A stretch of 47,366 nt of DNA from an uncultured Rhodospirillaceae bacterium (GCA_913052165.1 CAJXEC010000006.1:1-47366), one strand, 5' to 3'; shown: positions 34,283-44,097, counted from the first letter of the stretch. Translations and numbers: made by a program. The notes: generated from the sequence alone by a model not told the origin.

Positions 34283-35295
34283 TTATTCATTATTAACGCC
34301 ACGCGCCCCATTGAGTCGCGTGACTCGACTAAGGACATTGCATCCCGGAAAGAGTGTAACGGGAATTCGGCGCAGATTACGGGGTTAATCAGCCCGAGAT
34401 CAGCAAATGAGCAAAAACGCCCCATTATATCGCGCACGAGGGACTCAGACTTAAAGCGTATGTCTTGTGGGCCCCATCCGTAATAGGTTCCAAAATTAAG
34501 CCCTACAACGGAGATGTTTTTTACCAGGATTATATTGGAAGGAACTTTATTCGCCTCACCGCCAGTGAATCCTATGGGGCATATTCGTCCTTCAAAAGCC
34601 AAACAACGCAGAGATTGATCAAATGTAAGGCCACCCACAGGATCGAGAATTGCGTTCGCTCCATCGCCGTTTGTAATTTCTAAAACCTTTGAACGAAAAT
34701 CTTCGTCATAATGATTGATTACATGATCTGCTCCATGTTCTAGAGCTTTGGTCTGTTTCTCAGGAGAGCTAACGGTGCCGATCACTGTGGCTTTGAGTAT
34801 TTTACCAAGCTCTAATGTCGCAAGCCCAACTGCGCCAGCGGCTCCATGCACGAGAAGGGTCTCGCCTTTTTGAACATTTAAAAGTCTTGGCCAAGTGAGG
34901 GCAGCCATTGCGGTTGCATAGGAGTTAAAATTTACCGCTTGCGAAAATTTCAGACTATCCGTGAGATGATATGTGTTTACCTCTTCGGCGACAGCCTCTT
35001 CAGCATAAGCGCCCCAGTCCAATGCAGCAAAAATCCTATCGCCTGGTTTGAAACGAGATACATCTTTGCCAACTTCTATAACTTCCCCAGCGCACTCAGT
35101 CCCCGGCGTAAAAGGAAGTGGGGGTTTCCTCTGATATTTTCCTTCGACAACTAACTTTGTCGAAAAACTTACCCCCGCTGCCTTTACTTTGATCCGAACC
35201 TGGTTCGCTTCCAGGTTAACCCTTGGGATCTCATTTATTTCCAAATTATTAAAATGTGTATACTCAGTTACCAAGAGGCCTCGGATTGAGCTCAT
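34279..35295 (-). CDS. NADPH:quinone oxidoreductase-like (MDR family)
   Basis: 338 residues: VKAAGVSFSTKLVVEGKYQ, PFTPGTECAGEV, the nucleotide loop VHGAAGAVGLATLELG and ILDPVGGLTFDQSLR. It is zinc-free and clearly a second member of the family seen at 15796, but well diverged from it. Its ATG overlaps the stop of the upstream acyl-CoA ligase by four bases (ATGA), so ligase and reductase are co-translated; a reductase acting on the CoA ester or a derived quinone is a reasonable guess. Confidence 0.87.
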   Translation of the reverse strand: MSSIRGLLVTEYTHFNNLEINEIPRVNLEANQVRIKVKAAGVSFSTKLVVEGKYQRKPPLPFTPGTECAGEVIEVGKDVSRFKPGDRIFAALDWGAYAEEAVAEEVNTYHLTDSLKFSQAVNFNSYATAMAALTWPRLLNVQKGETLLVHGAAGAVGLATLELGKILKATVIGTVSSPEKQTKALEHGADHVINHYDEDFRSKVLEITNGDGANAILDPVGGLTFDQSLRCLAFEGRICPIGFTGGEANKVPSNIILVKNISVVGLNFGTYYGWGPQDIRFKSESLVRDIMGRFCSFADLGLINPVICAEFPLHSFRDAMSLVESRDSMGRVALIMNN

Positions 35296-36881
35296 GGATT
35301 TTTATTCAAAATCCATAACTCCTTCAAATCAGGCCTTCGGACTTTTCCTCGGTCATTTTTTGGAAGCGCGTCGATGAAGTGGAATTCTTTTGGCATCCGA
35401 TACTCCGGAATTTTGTTTGCGCAGTGCGCTTTAATTTCTTCTTCAGAAAGAATTTCGCCCTCTCGGACGACTAGGTAAGCAACGATCTCTTCCCCATATA
35501 TATCGTCAGGCACCCCAACACCCGCTGCTTCGTAGACCTTTGGATGCTCCATCATAATGTTGTCCACTTCTACTGGTGAGATATTCACACCCCCGCGAAT
35601 AATGAGATCTTTCAAACGACCAGTCACGGTTATAAAACCCTCTTCATCCATAACGGCCAAATCTCCTAAGGGAACCCGTTTGCCAGATAGATCTTCCCAG
35701 ACACCGTCCGCCGTCATTGAAGCTTTCGCGCATTGGGGACCGCCCAGAGTGACTTCGCCCTCCTCGCCTTGGGCTACCGGCAAACCGTCGGGGTCAATTA
35801 GAAGAAATTCTTGGTGTTTCGCAGGCGGGCCGACGGTTCCATATTTTTTCGCATAATGACGATTCCCGCATACCCATCCGCCCTCTGAGCAACCAAAGAA
35901 CTGCAATAAATTGATACCATAGGTCTCTTCAAATTGTTTCCAGCGTTCTGGTGCCAGTGGGGCGGTGGAAGAGCTCATTAGCCTTAATGATGGAACATCT
36001 GTCGCGGTCACTCCGGTGGGTCTATCTAGCAGCATGTTGATCACAGTCGGGATCCCCGCGGAAAATGTGATGTTGTGCTCTTTTATCCAGTCAAAGAAAT
36101 TACTGTGGGAGAACCGACGCGCAAAATGCAAAGTGCACCCTGTCTCAAGCCACGGCATAAGAGACAAACCTTGTGCAGAGTTCCAACCAAAGGATCTAAA
36201 TTCAAGAGTTTTATCATCCTCTGTCAGCCCTAATTGGTCGATGGTCGACAAGCCAAAAGACCAATGGGCCAAATGATCGATTAGGAAATTTTTGGGTTTG
36301 TCTGTTGTTCCAGATGTACAGAAAATGGTTGCATCGTCGGAAGCCTTATAATCGCGATCACATTCAGGAGATGCTTCGATATCATAGATTTCACAAAAAA
36401 TATTTTCTGGATCAACGTCTAGCTTATCTTTGGTCCAGTTTTTGAAAGCGAACTTGTCTAAAACTACTCCTTCTAACATCTTATCAATCTCTAGCTCTGC
36501 GTCGAAGAATGCCAGTTTGCAGTCTAGATGAGTTAAAATCTCAGAGACGTAGCTTACATTCATCTCAACATTGGTAGGGCAGCACACGGCTCCGGCTCGC
36601 CAAATTCCCATCCAGATAATAAGTTTTTCTAGCCTTTCCTCAGAGAGCAAGGCAACCCGGTCCCCTTTCTGAATACCCTTTTGAACAAGCCAGTTCGCGA
36701 TCCTATTTGTCCAATCATGGAGTTCGCCAAAGGTAATACCTTTTCGCTGGGTTAGGTCAAAAAGTGCATTTTTGTGCGGATCTCGATCCCTATATTTTTT
36801 TAATATCGCTCGGACGGACTCGAACGGAATTGCAAAATCGTGTTCGGCTCCAGGTGTTGTTCCGCCGACCTTAGGGGGCAT
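35292..36881 (-). CDS. AMP-forming acyl-CoA synthetase
   Basis: 529 residues from ATG 36881 (AGGAGA upstream; the frame is open from 36947). Motifs: phosphate loop FCTSGTTDKPKNFL (unusual Asp where most have Gly/Ala), YGINLLQFFGCSEGGW, LGDLAVMDEEGFI, GRLKDLIIRGGVNISPVEVD, and the C-terminal LPKNDRGKVRR with the catalytic Lys. This is a general acyl- or crotonobetaine/carnitine-type CoA ligase; it is distant from the benzoate-ligase-like gene at 24427. It is first in an operon with the quinone reductase. Confidence 0.88.
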   Translation of the reverse strand: MPPKVGGTTPGAEHDFAIPFESVRAILKKYRDRDPHKNALFDLTQRKGITFGELHDWTNRIANWLVQKGIQKGDRVALLSEERLEKLIIWMGIWRAGAVCCPTNVEMNVSYVSEILTHLDCKLAFFDAELEIDKMLEGVVLDKFAFKNWTKDKLDVDPENIFCEIYDIEASPECDRDYKASDDATIFCTSGTTDKPKNFLIDHLAHWSFGLSTIDQLGLTEDDKTLEFRSFGWNSAQGLSLMPWLETGCTLHFARRFSHSNFFDWIKEHNITFSAGIPTVINMLLDRPTGVTATDVPSLRLMSSSTAPLAPERWKQFEETYGINLLQFFGCSEGGWVCGNRHYAKKYGTVGPPAKHQEFLLIDPDGLPVAQGEEGEVTLGGPQCAKASMTADGVWEDLSGKRVPLGDLAVMDEEGFITVTGRLKDLIIRGGVNISPVEVDNIMMEHPKVYEAAGVGVPDDIYGEEIVAYLVVREGEILSEEEIKAHCANKIPEYRMPKEFHFIDALPKNDRGKVRRPDLKELWILNKNP

Positions 36882-36991
36882 TGGGTTTCTCCTAATTTGG
36901 ATCTCAAAATTTGCCCGGATTTTCAATATTGTGGGCAATTTGGTCAAGTAAGATATTATTTTAGCAAAGATTGATGTCCAAGGGGAGTAGA

Positions 36992-37426
36992 ATGAATAGA
37001 TCTGAGATCGAGAGAATTACTTTGGAATTCACCAAGTTGTTCAATGATGAGGATTTGAATGCTGTGCTCTCTTATTTTTCTGACGATGCCGTTTATGTAG
37101 AATTTAACGGTACTAAGCATAAGGGGATTGCGGCTATTCGGGCGGCCTTCGAGCCCCAATTTGGCGGACGTTTTGGGAAAATGACTTTTTATACTGAAGA
37201 TCTACTAATTGATCCTGAGACCCAAAAGAGCTTGATAAGGTGGACCCTTACGTTAGAGGAGGAGGAGAGGCAGGGGGCTTATCGAGGCCTGGATATACTT
37301 TTTTTCATCGGAAAAAAAATTGTTCAGAAGCATACCTATTGCAAAGCAAAAGTGCCGCTAATAAATAAAAAGTCTGTCATGATATCAAATGGAACCTGGC
37401 CAAAGAATGGTAGTACCGGAAAATAA
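36992..37426 (+). CDS. SnoaL/NTF2-like protein
   Basis: 144 residues from ATG 36992, preceded by AAGGGGA; the frame is open from 36971. It shows the NTF2-like pattern ITLEFTKLFNDEDLNAVLSYF, DDAVYVEFNG, KGIAAIRAAFEPQF and a C-terminal beta-sheet (SLIRWTLTLE, LDILFFIGKKIVQKHTYC). Such cone-shaped domains serve as small isomerases, cyclases or binding proteins. No catalytic assignment is possible. Divergent from the acyl-CoA ligase operon. Confidence 0.75.
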   Translation: MNRSEIERITLEFTKLFNDEDLNAVLSYFSDDAVYVEFNGTKHKGIAAIRAAFEPQFGGRFGKMTFYTEDLLIDPETQKSLIRWTLTLEEEERQGAYRGLDILFFIGKKIVQKHTYCKAKVPLINKKSVMISNGTWPKNGSTGK

Positions 37427-37474
37427 ATCTTTTCGGATTCACAAACCCAATTGGGCAGCTAAGAATCATCGAAG

Positions 37475-40400
37475 TCAGGTTTTGCCGTAACCTCCACCGC
37501 CCGGTGTCTCAATTACGATAGTTTCTCCAGCTTTTAGGGGTTTGGAGTCATTCCCTCCCATTTCCTCTTTTTTGCCGTCGAGACGAATTACAAAATTCTC
37601 CCCAGTCCGTCCGGTTCCACCCCCTGCGATGCCGTAAGGAGGTATTTTCCTATGACCTGACAATATTGAGGCCGTCATATCCTCTAGGAATTTTATTTTG
37701 CGCGTCACGCCCGATCCTCCCCGATACTGTCCTTCACCCCCGGATCCCCGGCGTATGGAAAATTCTTCCAATAATACAGGAAATCTAAATTCAAGTATCT
37801 CTGGATCGGTGAGCCGGGTATTGGTCATATGTGTGTGAACCGCATCAACACCATGATAGTCAGGTCCTGCGCCTGAGCCCCCACAAATTGTCTCATAATA
37901 CTGATGGTTTTTATTTCCAAACGTAAAGTTATTCATTGTGCCCTGGGCAGCCGCCATCACCCCCAGGGCACCAAAAAGTGTATCTGTGATCGCTTGTGAA
38001 GTTTCAACATTTCCCGCCACCACCGCGGCAGGGTATTTTGGCCGGAGCATGCAGCCCTCTGGAATAACTATATTGAGTGGTTTCAAGCAACCAGCATTCA
38101 GGGGGATTTCTTCGTCAACAAGGGTTCTAAAAACATAGAGCGTGGCCGCGACACAAATTGCGCTTGGAGCATTGAAATTATTGTCTTGTTGATCTGAAGT
38201 TCCACTAAAATCTATGGTTGCTGATCGATCCTCACTATTGACCTTTATGTTTACGCAAATTTTGGCACCAAAATCTGTTTCATATTCGAAAGAGCCATTG
38301 CTAAGTGTATCAATGACTCTTCGGACGGACTCCTCAGCATTATCCTGAACATGCTGCATATATGCTCTCACGACATCGAGGCCAAAGTGGTTGACCATTT
38401 TTAGCAGTTCATGCGACCCCTTCTCATTTGCAGCAATTTGGGCTTTTAAATCTCCCAAGTTGTGATGAAAGTTTCTTGTTGGGAATTTACCTTCAGAGAA
38501 GACAGACTCTGCTTCAATTTCTAAGAGATTTCCCTCTGAAACGAGTTGGACGTTATCGAGTAAAACTCCTTCCTCATCAATATGTTTTGAGTTGGGGGGC
38601 ATAGAGCCCGGAGTTGTGCCTCCAATCTCTGCGTGATGCCCCCTTGAGGCAACTGTAAAAAGTAATTCGTTTGATGAGTCGTCGAACACGGGCGTAATAA
38701 CCGTAACGTCGGGTAAATGAGTGCCCCCGTTGTAAGGAGTGTTCAACATGAACACGTCACCTTGTTTGATCGTGCCGCGGCGCTCACGTAATACAGTTTT
38801 GACACTTTCACTCATGGAACCCAAGTGGACTGGGATATGGGGTGCATTTGCAACCAAATCCCCTTGGGTGTCGAAGATAGCGCAGGAAAAATCGAGTCTT
38901 TCTTTGATGTTAACAGAGTAAGAAGTGTTTTGGAGAACGCCTCCCATTTGCTCTGCGATGGACATAAACAGGTTGTTAAACACTTCTAGCATTACAGGGT
39001 CAGCCTGTGTCCCTATCGCTACCTTTTTGGGGAGGGCAACAACTCTATTCATAACAAGATGATTTGCAGAGTTAATTTCCGCTTGCCAGCCCGGTTCTAC
39101 AATCGTAGTGGCGTTTGACTCGATTAAAATCGCGGGGCCCTCTATTTTAGCTCCTGGTTTTAAATCATTTCGTTTGAAAATCCCCGTCTCGTGAGCTTGC
39201 CCACCGCTAAACATTGAGACAATCTTAGCCGGCTTTGGTATGTCTAATTGATGATCAAAAATTTGTTTATCCTCGATCGACTCTCCTGGTGCTATCACCT
39301 CAAGGGAGAGCGCCTCGACGATTAAATCTTTCTCCGGTGATATGAAACCAAATTGTTGTTGGTGCAACATTTCAAAATTGGTCTTCATTGTTTGAAAGTC
39401 ACCGAACTCTATTATCAAGGGGGTATCGGTTCCCTGATATCGGAGATGAGCTTTTGTAGCTGTGACGAGCTGGGTTTCATCGGAGCCTTGCTCCGCCATT
39501 TCGCGCTTTCCGTCTTCTCCCATTTCGACAAGAGAGACTTTTAATTCTTCCATTAAGCTCTGAGACAGCGTTTTTTCGACAGCACATTCCCGCATAACGG
39601 TTTGATCTGCCAAACCCATACCGTAGGCTGACAGCACGCCGGCGAATGGGTGTACAAATACCCTTTTCATGCCAAGAGCGTCAGCGACCATACAGGCGTG
39701 CTGCCCGCCGGCCCCCCCAAAACAGTTCAAAGTGTAGGCAGTTACGTCATATCCTCTTTGTACAGAAATTTGCTTGATCGCATTAGCCATATTTTCTACT
39801 GCAATTTTGATAAATCCCTCGGCAACATCTTGTTCGTTTATCTTCGAAGCTGAGGTCTCAGATAAATCATCCGCTATTGCACGAAATTTTTTTTGAACAA
39901 CTTTGGCGTCCATGGGCTGTGTTGCTGTTGCTCCAAAAACGTGAGGAAAAAAATCAGGTTGTATTTTTCCTAGCATGACGTTTGCGTCGGTTACTGCGAG
40001 CGGGCCGCCACGCCTGTAACAGGCGGGACCTGGATTGGCCCCTGCAGAGTCCGGACCGACCCGAAATCTAGAGCCGTCATAGTGAAGAATGGATCCACCT
40101 CCCGCAGCAACGGTGTGAATACGCATCATTGGAGCTCGCATTCGAACGCCCGCGACTAATGTTTCGAACGCCCTCTCATAAACACCATTATAATGGGCAA
40201 CATCGGTAGAAGTGCCCCCCATATCAAAACCAATAATTTTTTCGAAACCCGCCATAGCAGCTGTCTTGACTGCGCCAACGATGCCCCCCGCGGGGCCAGA
40301 TAAAATACTATCCTTTCCTTGGAAAAAACGGGCATCGGTAAGCCCTCCATTAGACTGCATAAACATCAGCCGAGTATCTCCGACATTGTTGGAGACTTGT

Positions 40401-41104
40401 TCAACGTATCTTTTGAGAATGGGGGAAACATATGCGTCCACCACCGAGGTGTCTCCGCGTCCGACCAGCTTCATGAGAGGGCTTACCTCGTGGCTGACAG
40501 ATATTTGTGTGTATCCAATCTCGCGCGCTATTTGCGCAACTATTTTCTCGTGTTCTTGGTAACGATAGCCATGCATAAAGACGATTGCCACCGATCTTAT
40601 GCCTTCATCGTAGGGTGTTTTGAGCAGCTCTCTTGTCTTTTCTAAATTGACCGGCTTTATTTCTTGGCCATGAGCAGAATATCTCTCTGGAATTTCAATG
40701 ACTTTTTCATAGAGAAGTTCGGGAAGCTCAATTTTTCGTGCGAAAATCTTTGGCCTATTTTGGTAGCCGATGCGAAGTTGATCTGCAAATCCCTCCGTAA
40801 TCGCTAATAAAGTTCTGTCACCGTTGCGCTCCAAAAGCGCGTTAGTAGCAACCGTCGTCCCCATTTTAACTGCCTCAATGGTATTGGTGGGGATCGATTG
40901 ATTGGGCTGCAGCCCCAATATTTCTCGAATCCCCTGGATTGCGGCATCCTGATAACGCTCCGGGTTCTCTGATAAAAGTTTGTGAGTTCGCAGAGTTCCA
41001 TTCGGATCTCGACTAACCAAATCAGTAAAGGTACCGCCTCGGTCTACCCAAATTTGCCAACCAGGTTGGGAGGCGGTTTGCGAATTGATATTTTTATCCG
41101 ACAT
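37475..41104 (-). CDS. 5-oxoprolinase / N-methylhydantoinase A-B fusion protein
   Basis: 1209 residues. Residues ~15-680 are the HyuA (ATP-binding, actin-like) half: IWVDRGGTFTDLV, TTVATNALLER, LSGPAGGIVGAV, IGFDMGGTSTDVA. Residues ~695-1205 are the HyuB half: QMGGVLQNTSYSVNIKERLD, HIPVHLGSMSESV, GDVFMLNTPYNGGTH, ending TPGGGGYGKT. In bacteria these are usually two genes; this fused form resembles eukaryotic-type ATP-dependent 5-oxoprolinase, which opens pyroglutamate to glutamate, but hydantoinases and acetone/acetophenone carboxylases share the folds. Single gene, no operon partner. Confidence 0.9.
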   Translation of the reverse strand: MSDKNINSQTASQPGWQIWVDRGGTFTDLVSRDPNGTLRTHKLLSENPERYQDAAIQGIREILGLQPNQSIPTNTIEAVKMGTTVATNALLERNGDRTLLAITEGFADQLRIGYQNRPKIFARKIELPELLYEKVIEIPERYSAHGQEIKPVNLEKTRELLKTPYDEGIRSVAIVFMHGYRYQEHEKIVAQIAREIGYTQISVSHEVSPLMKLVGRGDTSVVDAYVSPILKRYVEQVSNNVGDTRLMFMQSNGGLTDARFFQGKDSILSGPAGGIVGAVKTAAMAGFEKIIGFDMGGTSTDVAHYNGVYERAFETLVAGVRMRAPMMRIHTVAAGGGSILHYDGSRFRVGPDSAGANPGPACYRRGGPLAVTDANVMLGKIQPDFFPHVFGATATQPMDAKVVQKKFRAIADDLSETSASKINEQDVAEGFIKIAVENMANAIKQISVQRGYDVTAYTLNCFGGAGGQHACMVADALGMKRVFVHPFAGVLSAYGMGLADQTVMRECAVEKTLSQSLMEELKVSLVEMGEDGKREMAEQGSDETQLVTATKAHLRYQGTDTPLIIEFGDFQTMKTNFEMLHQQQFGFISPEKDLIVEALSLEVIAPGESIEDKQIFDHQLDIPKPAKIVSMFSGGQAHETGIFKRNDLKPGAKIEGPAILIESNATTIVEPGWQAEINSANHLVMNRVVALPKKVAIGTQADPVMLEVFNNLFMSIAEQMGGVLQNTSYSVNIKERLDFSCAIFDTQGDLVANAPHIPVHLGSMSESVKTVLRERRGTIKQGDVFMLNTPYNGGTHLPDVTVITPVFDDSSNELLFTVASRGHHAEIGGTTPGSMPPNSKHIDEEGVLLDNVQLVSEGNLLEIEAESVFSEGKFPTRNFHHNLGDLKAQIAANEKGSHELLKMVNHFGLDVVRAYMQHVQDNAEESVRRVIDTLSNGSFEYETDFGAKICVNIKVNSEDRSATIDFSGTSDQQDNNFNAPSAICVAATLYVFRTLVDEEIPLNAGCLKPLNIVIPEGCMLRPKYPAAVVAGNVETSQAITDTLFGALGVMAAAQGTMNNFTFGNKNHQYYETICGGSGAGPDYHGVDAVHTHMTNTRLTDPEILEFRFPVLLEEFSIRRGSGGEGQYRGGSGVTRKIKFLEDMTASILSGHRKIPPYGIAGGGTGRTGENFVIRLDGKKEEMGGNDSKPLKAGETIVIETPGGGGYGKT

Positions 41105-41315
41105 GAATTTCTTAAACCCTTAACGGCCCCTTTTTTAGATCCGAAAATACTACCCCAAGAGGTTCTTTTTATCGCCCGCTCTCGGAGCACGCGAGGTAAC
41201 TTATGCCCTAATATCAATTTAACTTCTAGTTGTCGCCTAGATCTAAACGCAGATTGGGAAAGGGTAACCCGAAACAGTTAATGACGACTGATCTTCTCTC
41301 TATTATTGTGAGTTA

Positions 41316-42167
41316 ATGATGAGAACAGATGCCTTTCGACATGTGGCTCAGGTCGTGAGTCGTTCGGGGACTTCATTTTACTGGAGTATGCGGTTGCTTC
41401 CCCGTAAGAGACGTCTGGGAATATACAGCGTTTACGCTTTTTGCAGAGAAGTTGATGATATTGCTGATTGCGATTTACTTCCATCTGAGAAACTTGAAAA
41501 GTTGGGGGAATGGCGTCAAGAGGTCAATAAAGTGTTCTCTGGAGCTCCAAAAACGCTCATCGGACAAGCTTTGCAGTCATCAGCGAGGGCTTTTGGGCTA
41601 AATAAAATTGATTTTTTGAGCGTTATAGACGGTATGGAGCAGGACTCGGCCTTCGAAGTGCGAATTCGGGATTGGGAGTCATTAGAGAACTACATGGATC
41701 TTGTGTCTTGTTCTGTTGGTCGTTTGTCAAATCCAATTTTTGGCATTCGTGGGGATGAGAACGAAAAACTTGCGGAAAGCCTGGGTCAAGCGTTGCAACT
41801 GACGAATATTCTTAGAGATCTTTTTGAAGATGCATCAAATAACCGGCTCTACGTACCGAGGGACATGATATGTGAGCAAGGAATTTTCTCGAAAACTCCC
41901 CTAGAAGTGATATTGGACCCTGAATTCAAAGAAATTTACAAGAAAATTATAAAAAGAGCAGAAATCCTTTTCGAGAGGGCTTGTTCTATAATTTCTGCCG
42001 GGGATCGCGAAAATGTCGCGCCCACGAGTCTGATGTTACAAAACTACTGGCGTGTCCTGAAAAAACTTGAAAAAACCAATGGCCCAAAGCGCGGTGAGAA
42101 TTTTACTTTATCAAAATTTGAGACCATGTGGATTCTTTTGAGATATGGCATTCTCAAATGGCATTGA
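41316..42167 (+). CDS. hpnD: Squalene/phytoene synthase family, HpnD-like presqualene diphosphate synthase
   Basis: 283 residues of the trans-isoprenyl head-to-head condensing family. Both Asp-rich motifs are visible: FCREVDDIAD and ILRDLFEDASNNRLYVP (often LRDIDEDA in HpnD; Leu-Phe here). FYWSMRLLPRKRR at the N-terminus is typical. It probably makes presqualene diphosphate from farnesyl diphosphate for hopanoid synthesis. HpnC and HpnE are not next to it. It is followed on the same strand by an MlaA-type gene. The start is ATG 41316 or 41319; no strong ribosome site. Confidence 0.83.
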   Translation: MMRTDAFRHVAQVVSRSGTSFYWSMRLLPRKRRLGIYSVYAFCREVDDIADCDLLPSEKLEKLGEWRQEVNKVFSGAPKTLIGQALQSSARAFGLNKIDFLSVIDGMEQDSAFEVRIRDWESLENYMDLVSCSVGRLSNPIFGIRGDENEKLAESLGQALQLTNILRDLFEDASNNRLYVPRDMICEQGIFSKTPLEVILDPEFKEIYKKIIKRAEILFERACSIISAGDRENVAPTSLMLQNYWRVLKKLEKTNGPKRGENFTLSKFETMWILLRYGILKWH

Positions 42168-42360
42168 GTGAGGTCTAACTCTCATTGATCAAATTCGATT
42201 TGTCTTGTACCAGCAACCAGTCTGGTTACCTTATAAGGCAGGACGATTCTCAAAAGCGGCCAGATCCGTTGGGAAATTTGGAGTTGCTCTTAACGATGAA
42301 ATGGTAAATAAATATTGTATGATATGCGGAGAGTTTTTCTACTCAGGTTGGAAGAGGTTG

Positions 42361-43155
42361 ATGATATTCTTCTCGCGAGCTGTGTGTTTTTTGTTCTTAG
42401 GTTTTGCCTTCCATGTGAATGCTGCGGATAACACTCAATCAGCAAGCCCTCCGATCAGTAAGTCCAGCACTATCGAGGGCAATGGCGATCCACTAGAGCC
42501 AATAAACCGGGTTGTCTTTAAATTTAATGATCTCGTCTATTCATTTGTTTTACGCCCTGTGTCGGACGTTTATAGAACGGCGCTTCCCAAAATAGCGCGT
42601 GATGGTGTTCGCAATGTGTTGCTAAATCTTAACGCTCCCTTCATCTTGATTAATGATGTTTTACAGGGAGAGATGAACCGTGCATGGAATACGTCGCGGA
42701 GAATTTTTATTAACTCCACAATTGGGTTTGCAGGTGTATATGATGCCGCGAGTGATATCTGGGGCATCAGCGCGCACTCAGAGGACTTCGGTCAAACACT
42801 GGGAGTGTGGGGAGTGGGTGAAGGTTTTTATCTGGTTCTCCCCGTTTTTGGACCTTCTAATCCACGCGATACCATAGGACTAATTTCGAAATCTTTTTTG
42901 GATCCGGTGTCACAATATTTGGATCATATTGATGAGAAAGACGCTATACTGGGACGGGTATTGGCGGTTGGCATTGATCAATACTCAGGCACAATTGATG
43001 ATTTAGATAGGTTAAAAGAGTCGTCTCTAGATTACTATGCGGCTGTACGAAGTATCTACCGTCAGAAACGGAATTCAGATATTTTAAATGGTATTCCTGT
43101 TAAATCACTTATTCCTAATTTACAAAACTGGAGCTTGCATCTAACTAAAAATTAA
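42361..43155 (+). CDS. mlaA: MlaA/VacJ-family outer-membrane lipid transport protein
   Basis: About 264 residues from ATG 42361, chosen because it starts a good signal peptide (FFSRAVCFLFLGFAFHVNA) and GGAAG is six bases upstream; the frame is open from 42205. The mature part shows DPLEPINRVVFKFNDLV, GEMNRAWNTSRRIFINSTIG, SEDFGQTLGVWGVGEGFYLVLP and PSNPRDTIG, all family hallmarks. MlaA removes mislocalised phospholipid from the outer leaflet. No lipobox Cys is seen; the signal seems to end in a type I site. Its place after hpnD links it to membrane lipid order; the other Mla genes are absent. Confidence 0.9.
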   Translation: MIFFSRAVCFLFLGFAFHVNAADNTQSASPPISKSSTIEGNGDPLEPINRVVFKFNDLVYSFVLRPVSDVYRTALPKIARDGVRNVLLNLNAPFILINDVLQGEMNRAWNTSRRIFINSTIGFAGVYDAASDIWGISAHSEDFGQTLGVWGVGEGFYLVLPVFGPSNPRDTIGLISKSFLDPVSQYLDHIDEKDAILGRVLAVGIDQYSGTIDDLDRLKESSLDYYAAVRSIYRQKRNSDILNGIPVKSLIPNLQNWSLHLTKN

Positions 43156-43208
43156 TGACCTCGGTTGGGTCATGTTCGTTTAGCGACTAGATAATTGCTT
43201 AGTTTTCT

Positions 43209-43218
43209 CCCCCCCCCC
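43209..43218 (+). repeat. Run of ten C just upstream of the NfuA-like gene
   Basis: Ten consecutive C bases end 24 bases before ATG 43243, in otherwise AT-rich DNA. Such a tract can vary in length by slippage and may alter promoter spacing or leader structure; it may also be a sequencing artefact. Confidence 0.9.
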
Positions 43219-43242
43219 TCCATTTAGAGCAAGAGTAAAAAA

Positions 43243-44094
43243 ATGTTTATTCAAACGGAAAAATTGCCTGACGAGTGCGAAATGCGCTTTCTTCCTGGAA
43301 GGGAAGTATTCCCTTTTGGGCCGACGTCCTTGGATCACAAGAGTGATTTGAGAAAATTTCCGCTGGCCTCACGCCTTTTAGCGATTGATCACGTTATTGG
43401 GGTAATATTGGAGAAGGATTCCATCGTTATCAAAAAGTCAAACGGGATTAACTGGCTTCAATTAAAGCCTGCCGTTTTAGGTGCCGTAATGGATCACTTT
43501 GTTGCGGACCACCCGGTAGCTGTCGGAGACACAAAAACAGTCGACAATAAAGTCTCAGATGAGAGTGAATTTCTTCTCTTGGATGATAGTGATCCCGTGG
43601 TTGAAGAATTGAAAGAGCTTATCGAGACAAGAATTCGTCCGGCGGCCAGCCAGGGGGGCGGAGATGTGAAATTAAGGGGATATGATGCTGGTGTTGTGTA
43701 TGTTCAGTTTGAGGGGCAGGCGTTCCAGCTTCTCAGCGGAATAGAAAACATGCTTAAACATTATGTGCCAGAAGTCGAGCGAGTGGCAGATTACCGAGAT
43801 GCCATACCAAAACCTGGGCTTGATACCCCTGAGGGAAGAGCCATCAAAGAGATTTTAGAGACTAGAATAAATCCCTCAGTCGCAGCGCATGGAGGCCATA
43901 TCAGCCTTATTGACGTGGTTGGACCGCGTGCTTATATCAGAATGGAAGGGGGGTGTCAGGGTTGTGGCATGGCAAATGCCACGCTCAAGGACGGAGTTGA
44001 AGTAGAAATAAAAAAAGAGGTGCCCTCCATACAACAAGTGCTCGATGTTACTGATCATGCCGAGGGCACTAATCCTTATTATCAAAGCGCCTGA
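43243..44094 (+). CDS. NfuA-type iron-sulfur carrier with duplicated NifU domain
   Basis: 283 residues, against ~185 in usual alphaproteobacterial NfuA. Residues 1-90 are the Nfu N-terminal domain (RFLPGREVF). Residues ~118-183 form a NifU-like domain (IETRIRPAASQGGGDVKL) in which the CxxC cluster site is replaced by GQAFQ. Residues ~195-270 form a second, intact one (LETRINPSVAAHGGHISL, GGCQGCGMANATLK, Cys238/Cys241). The family delivers [4Fe-4S] clusters to apo-enzymes. The middle copy can no longer bind a cluster by the usual Cys pair. The ribosome site is weak. Three bases separate its stop from that of the convergent MFS gene. Confidence 0.88.
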   Translation: MFIQTEKLPDECEMRFLPGREVFPFGPTSLDHKSDLRKFPLASRLLAIDHVIGVILEKDSIVIKKSNGINWLQLKPAVLGAVMDHFVADHPVAVGDTKTVDNKVSDESEFLLLDDSDPVVEELKELIETRIRPAASQGGGDVKLRGYDAGVVYVQFEGQAFQLLSGIENMLKHYVPEVERVADYRDAIPKPGLDTPEGRAIKEILETRINPSVAAHGGHISLIDVVGPRAYIRMEGGCQGCGMANATLKDGVEVEIKKEVPSIQQVLDVTDHAEGTNPYYQSA

Positions 44095-44097
44095 TTA

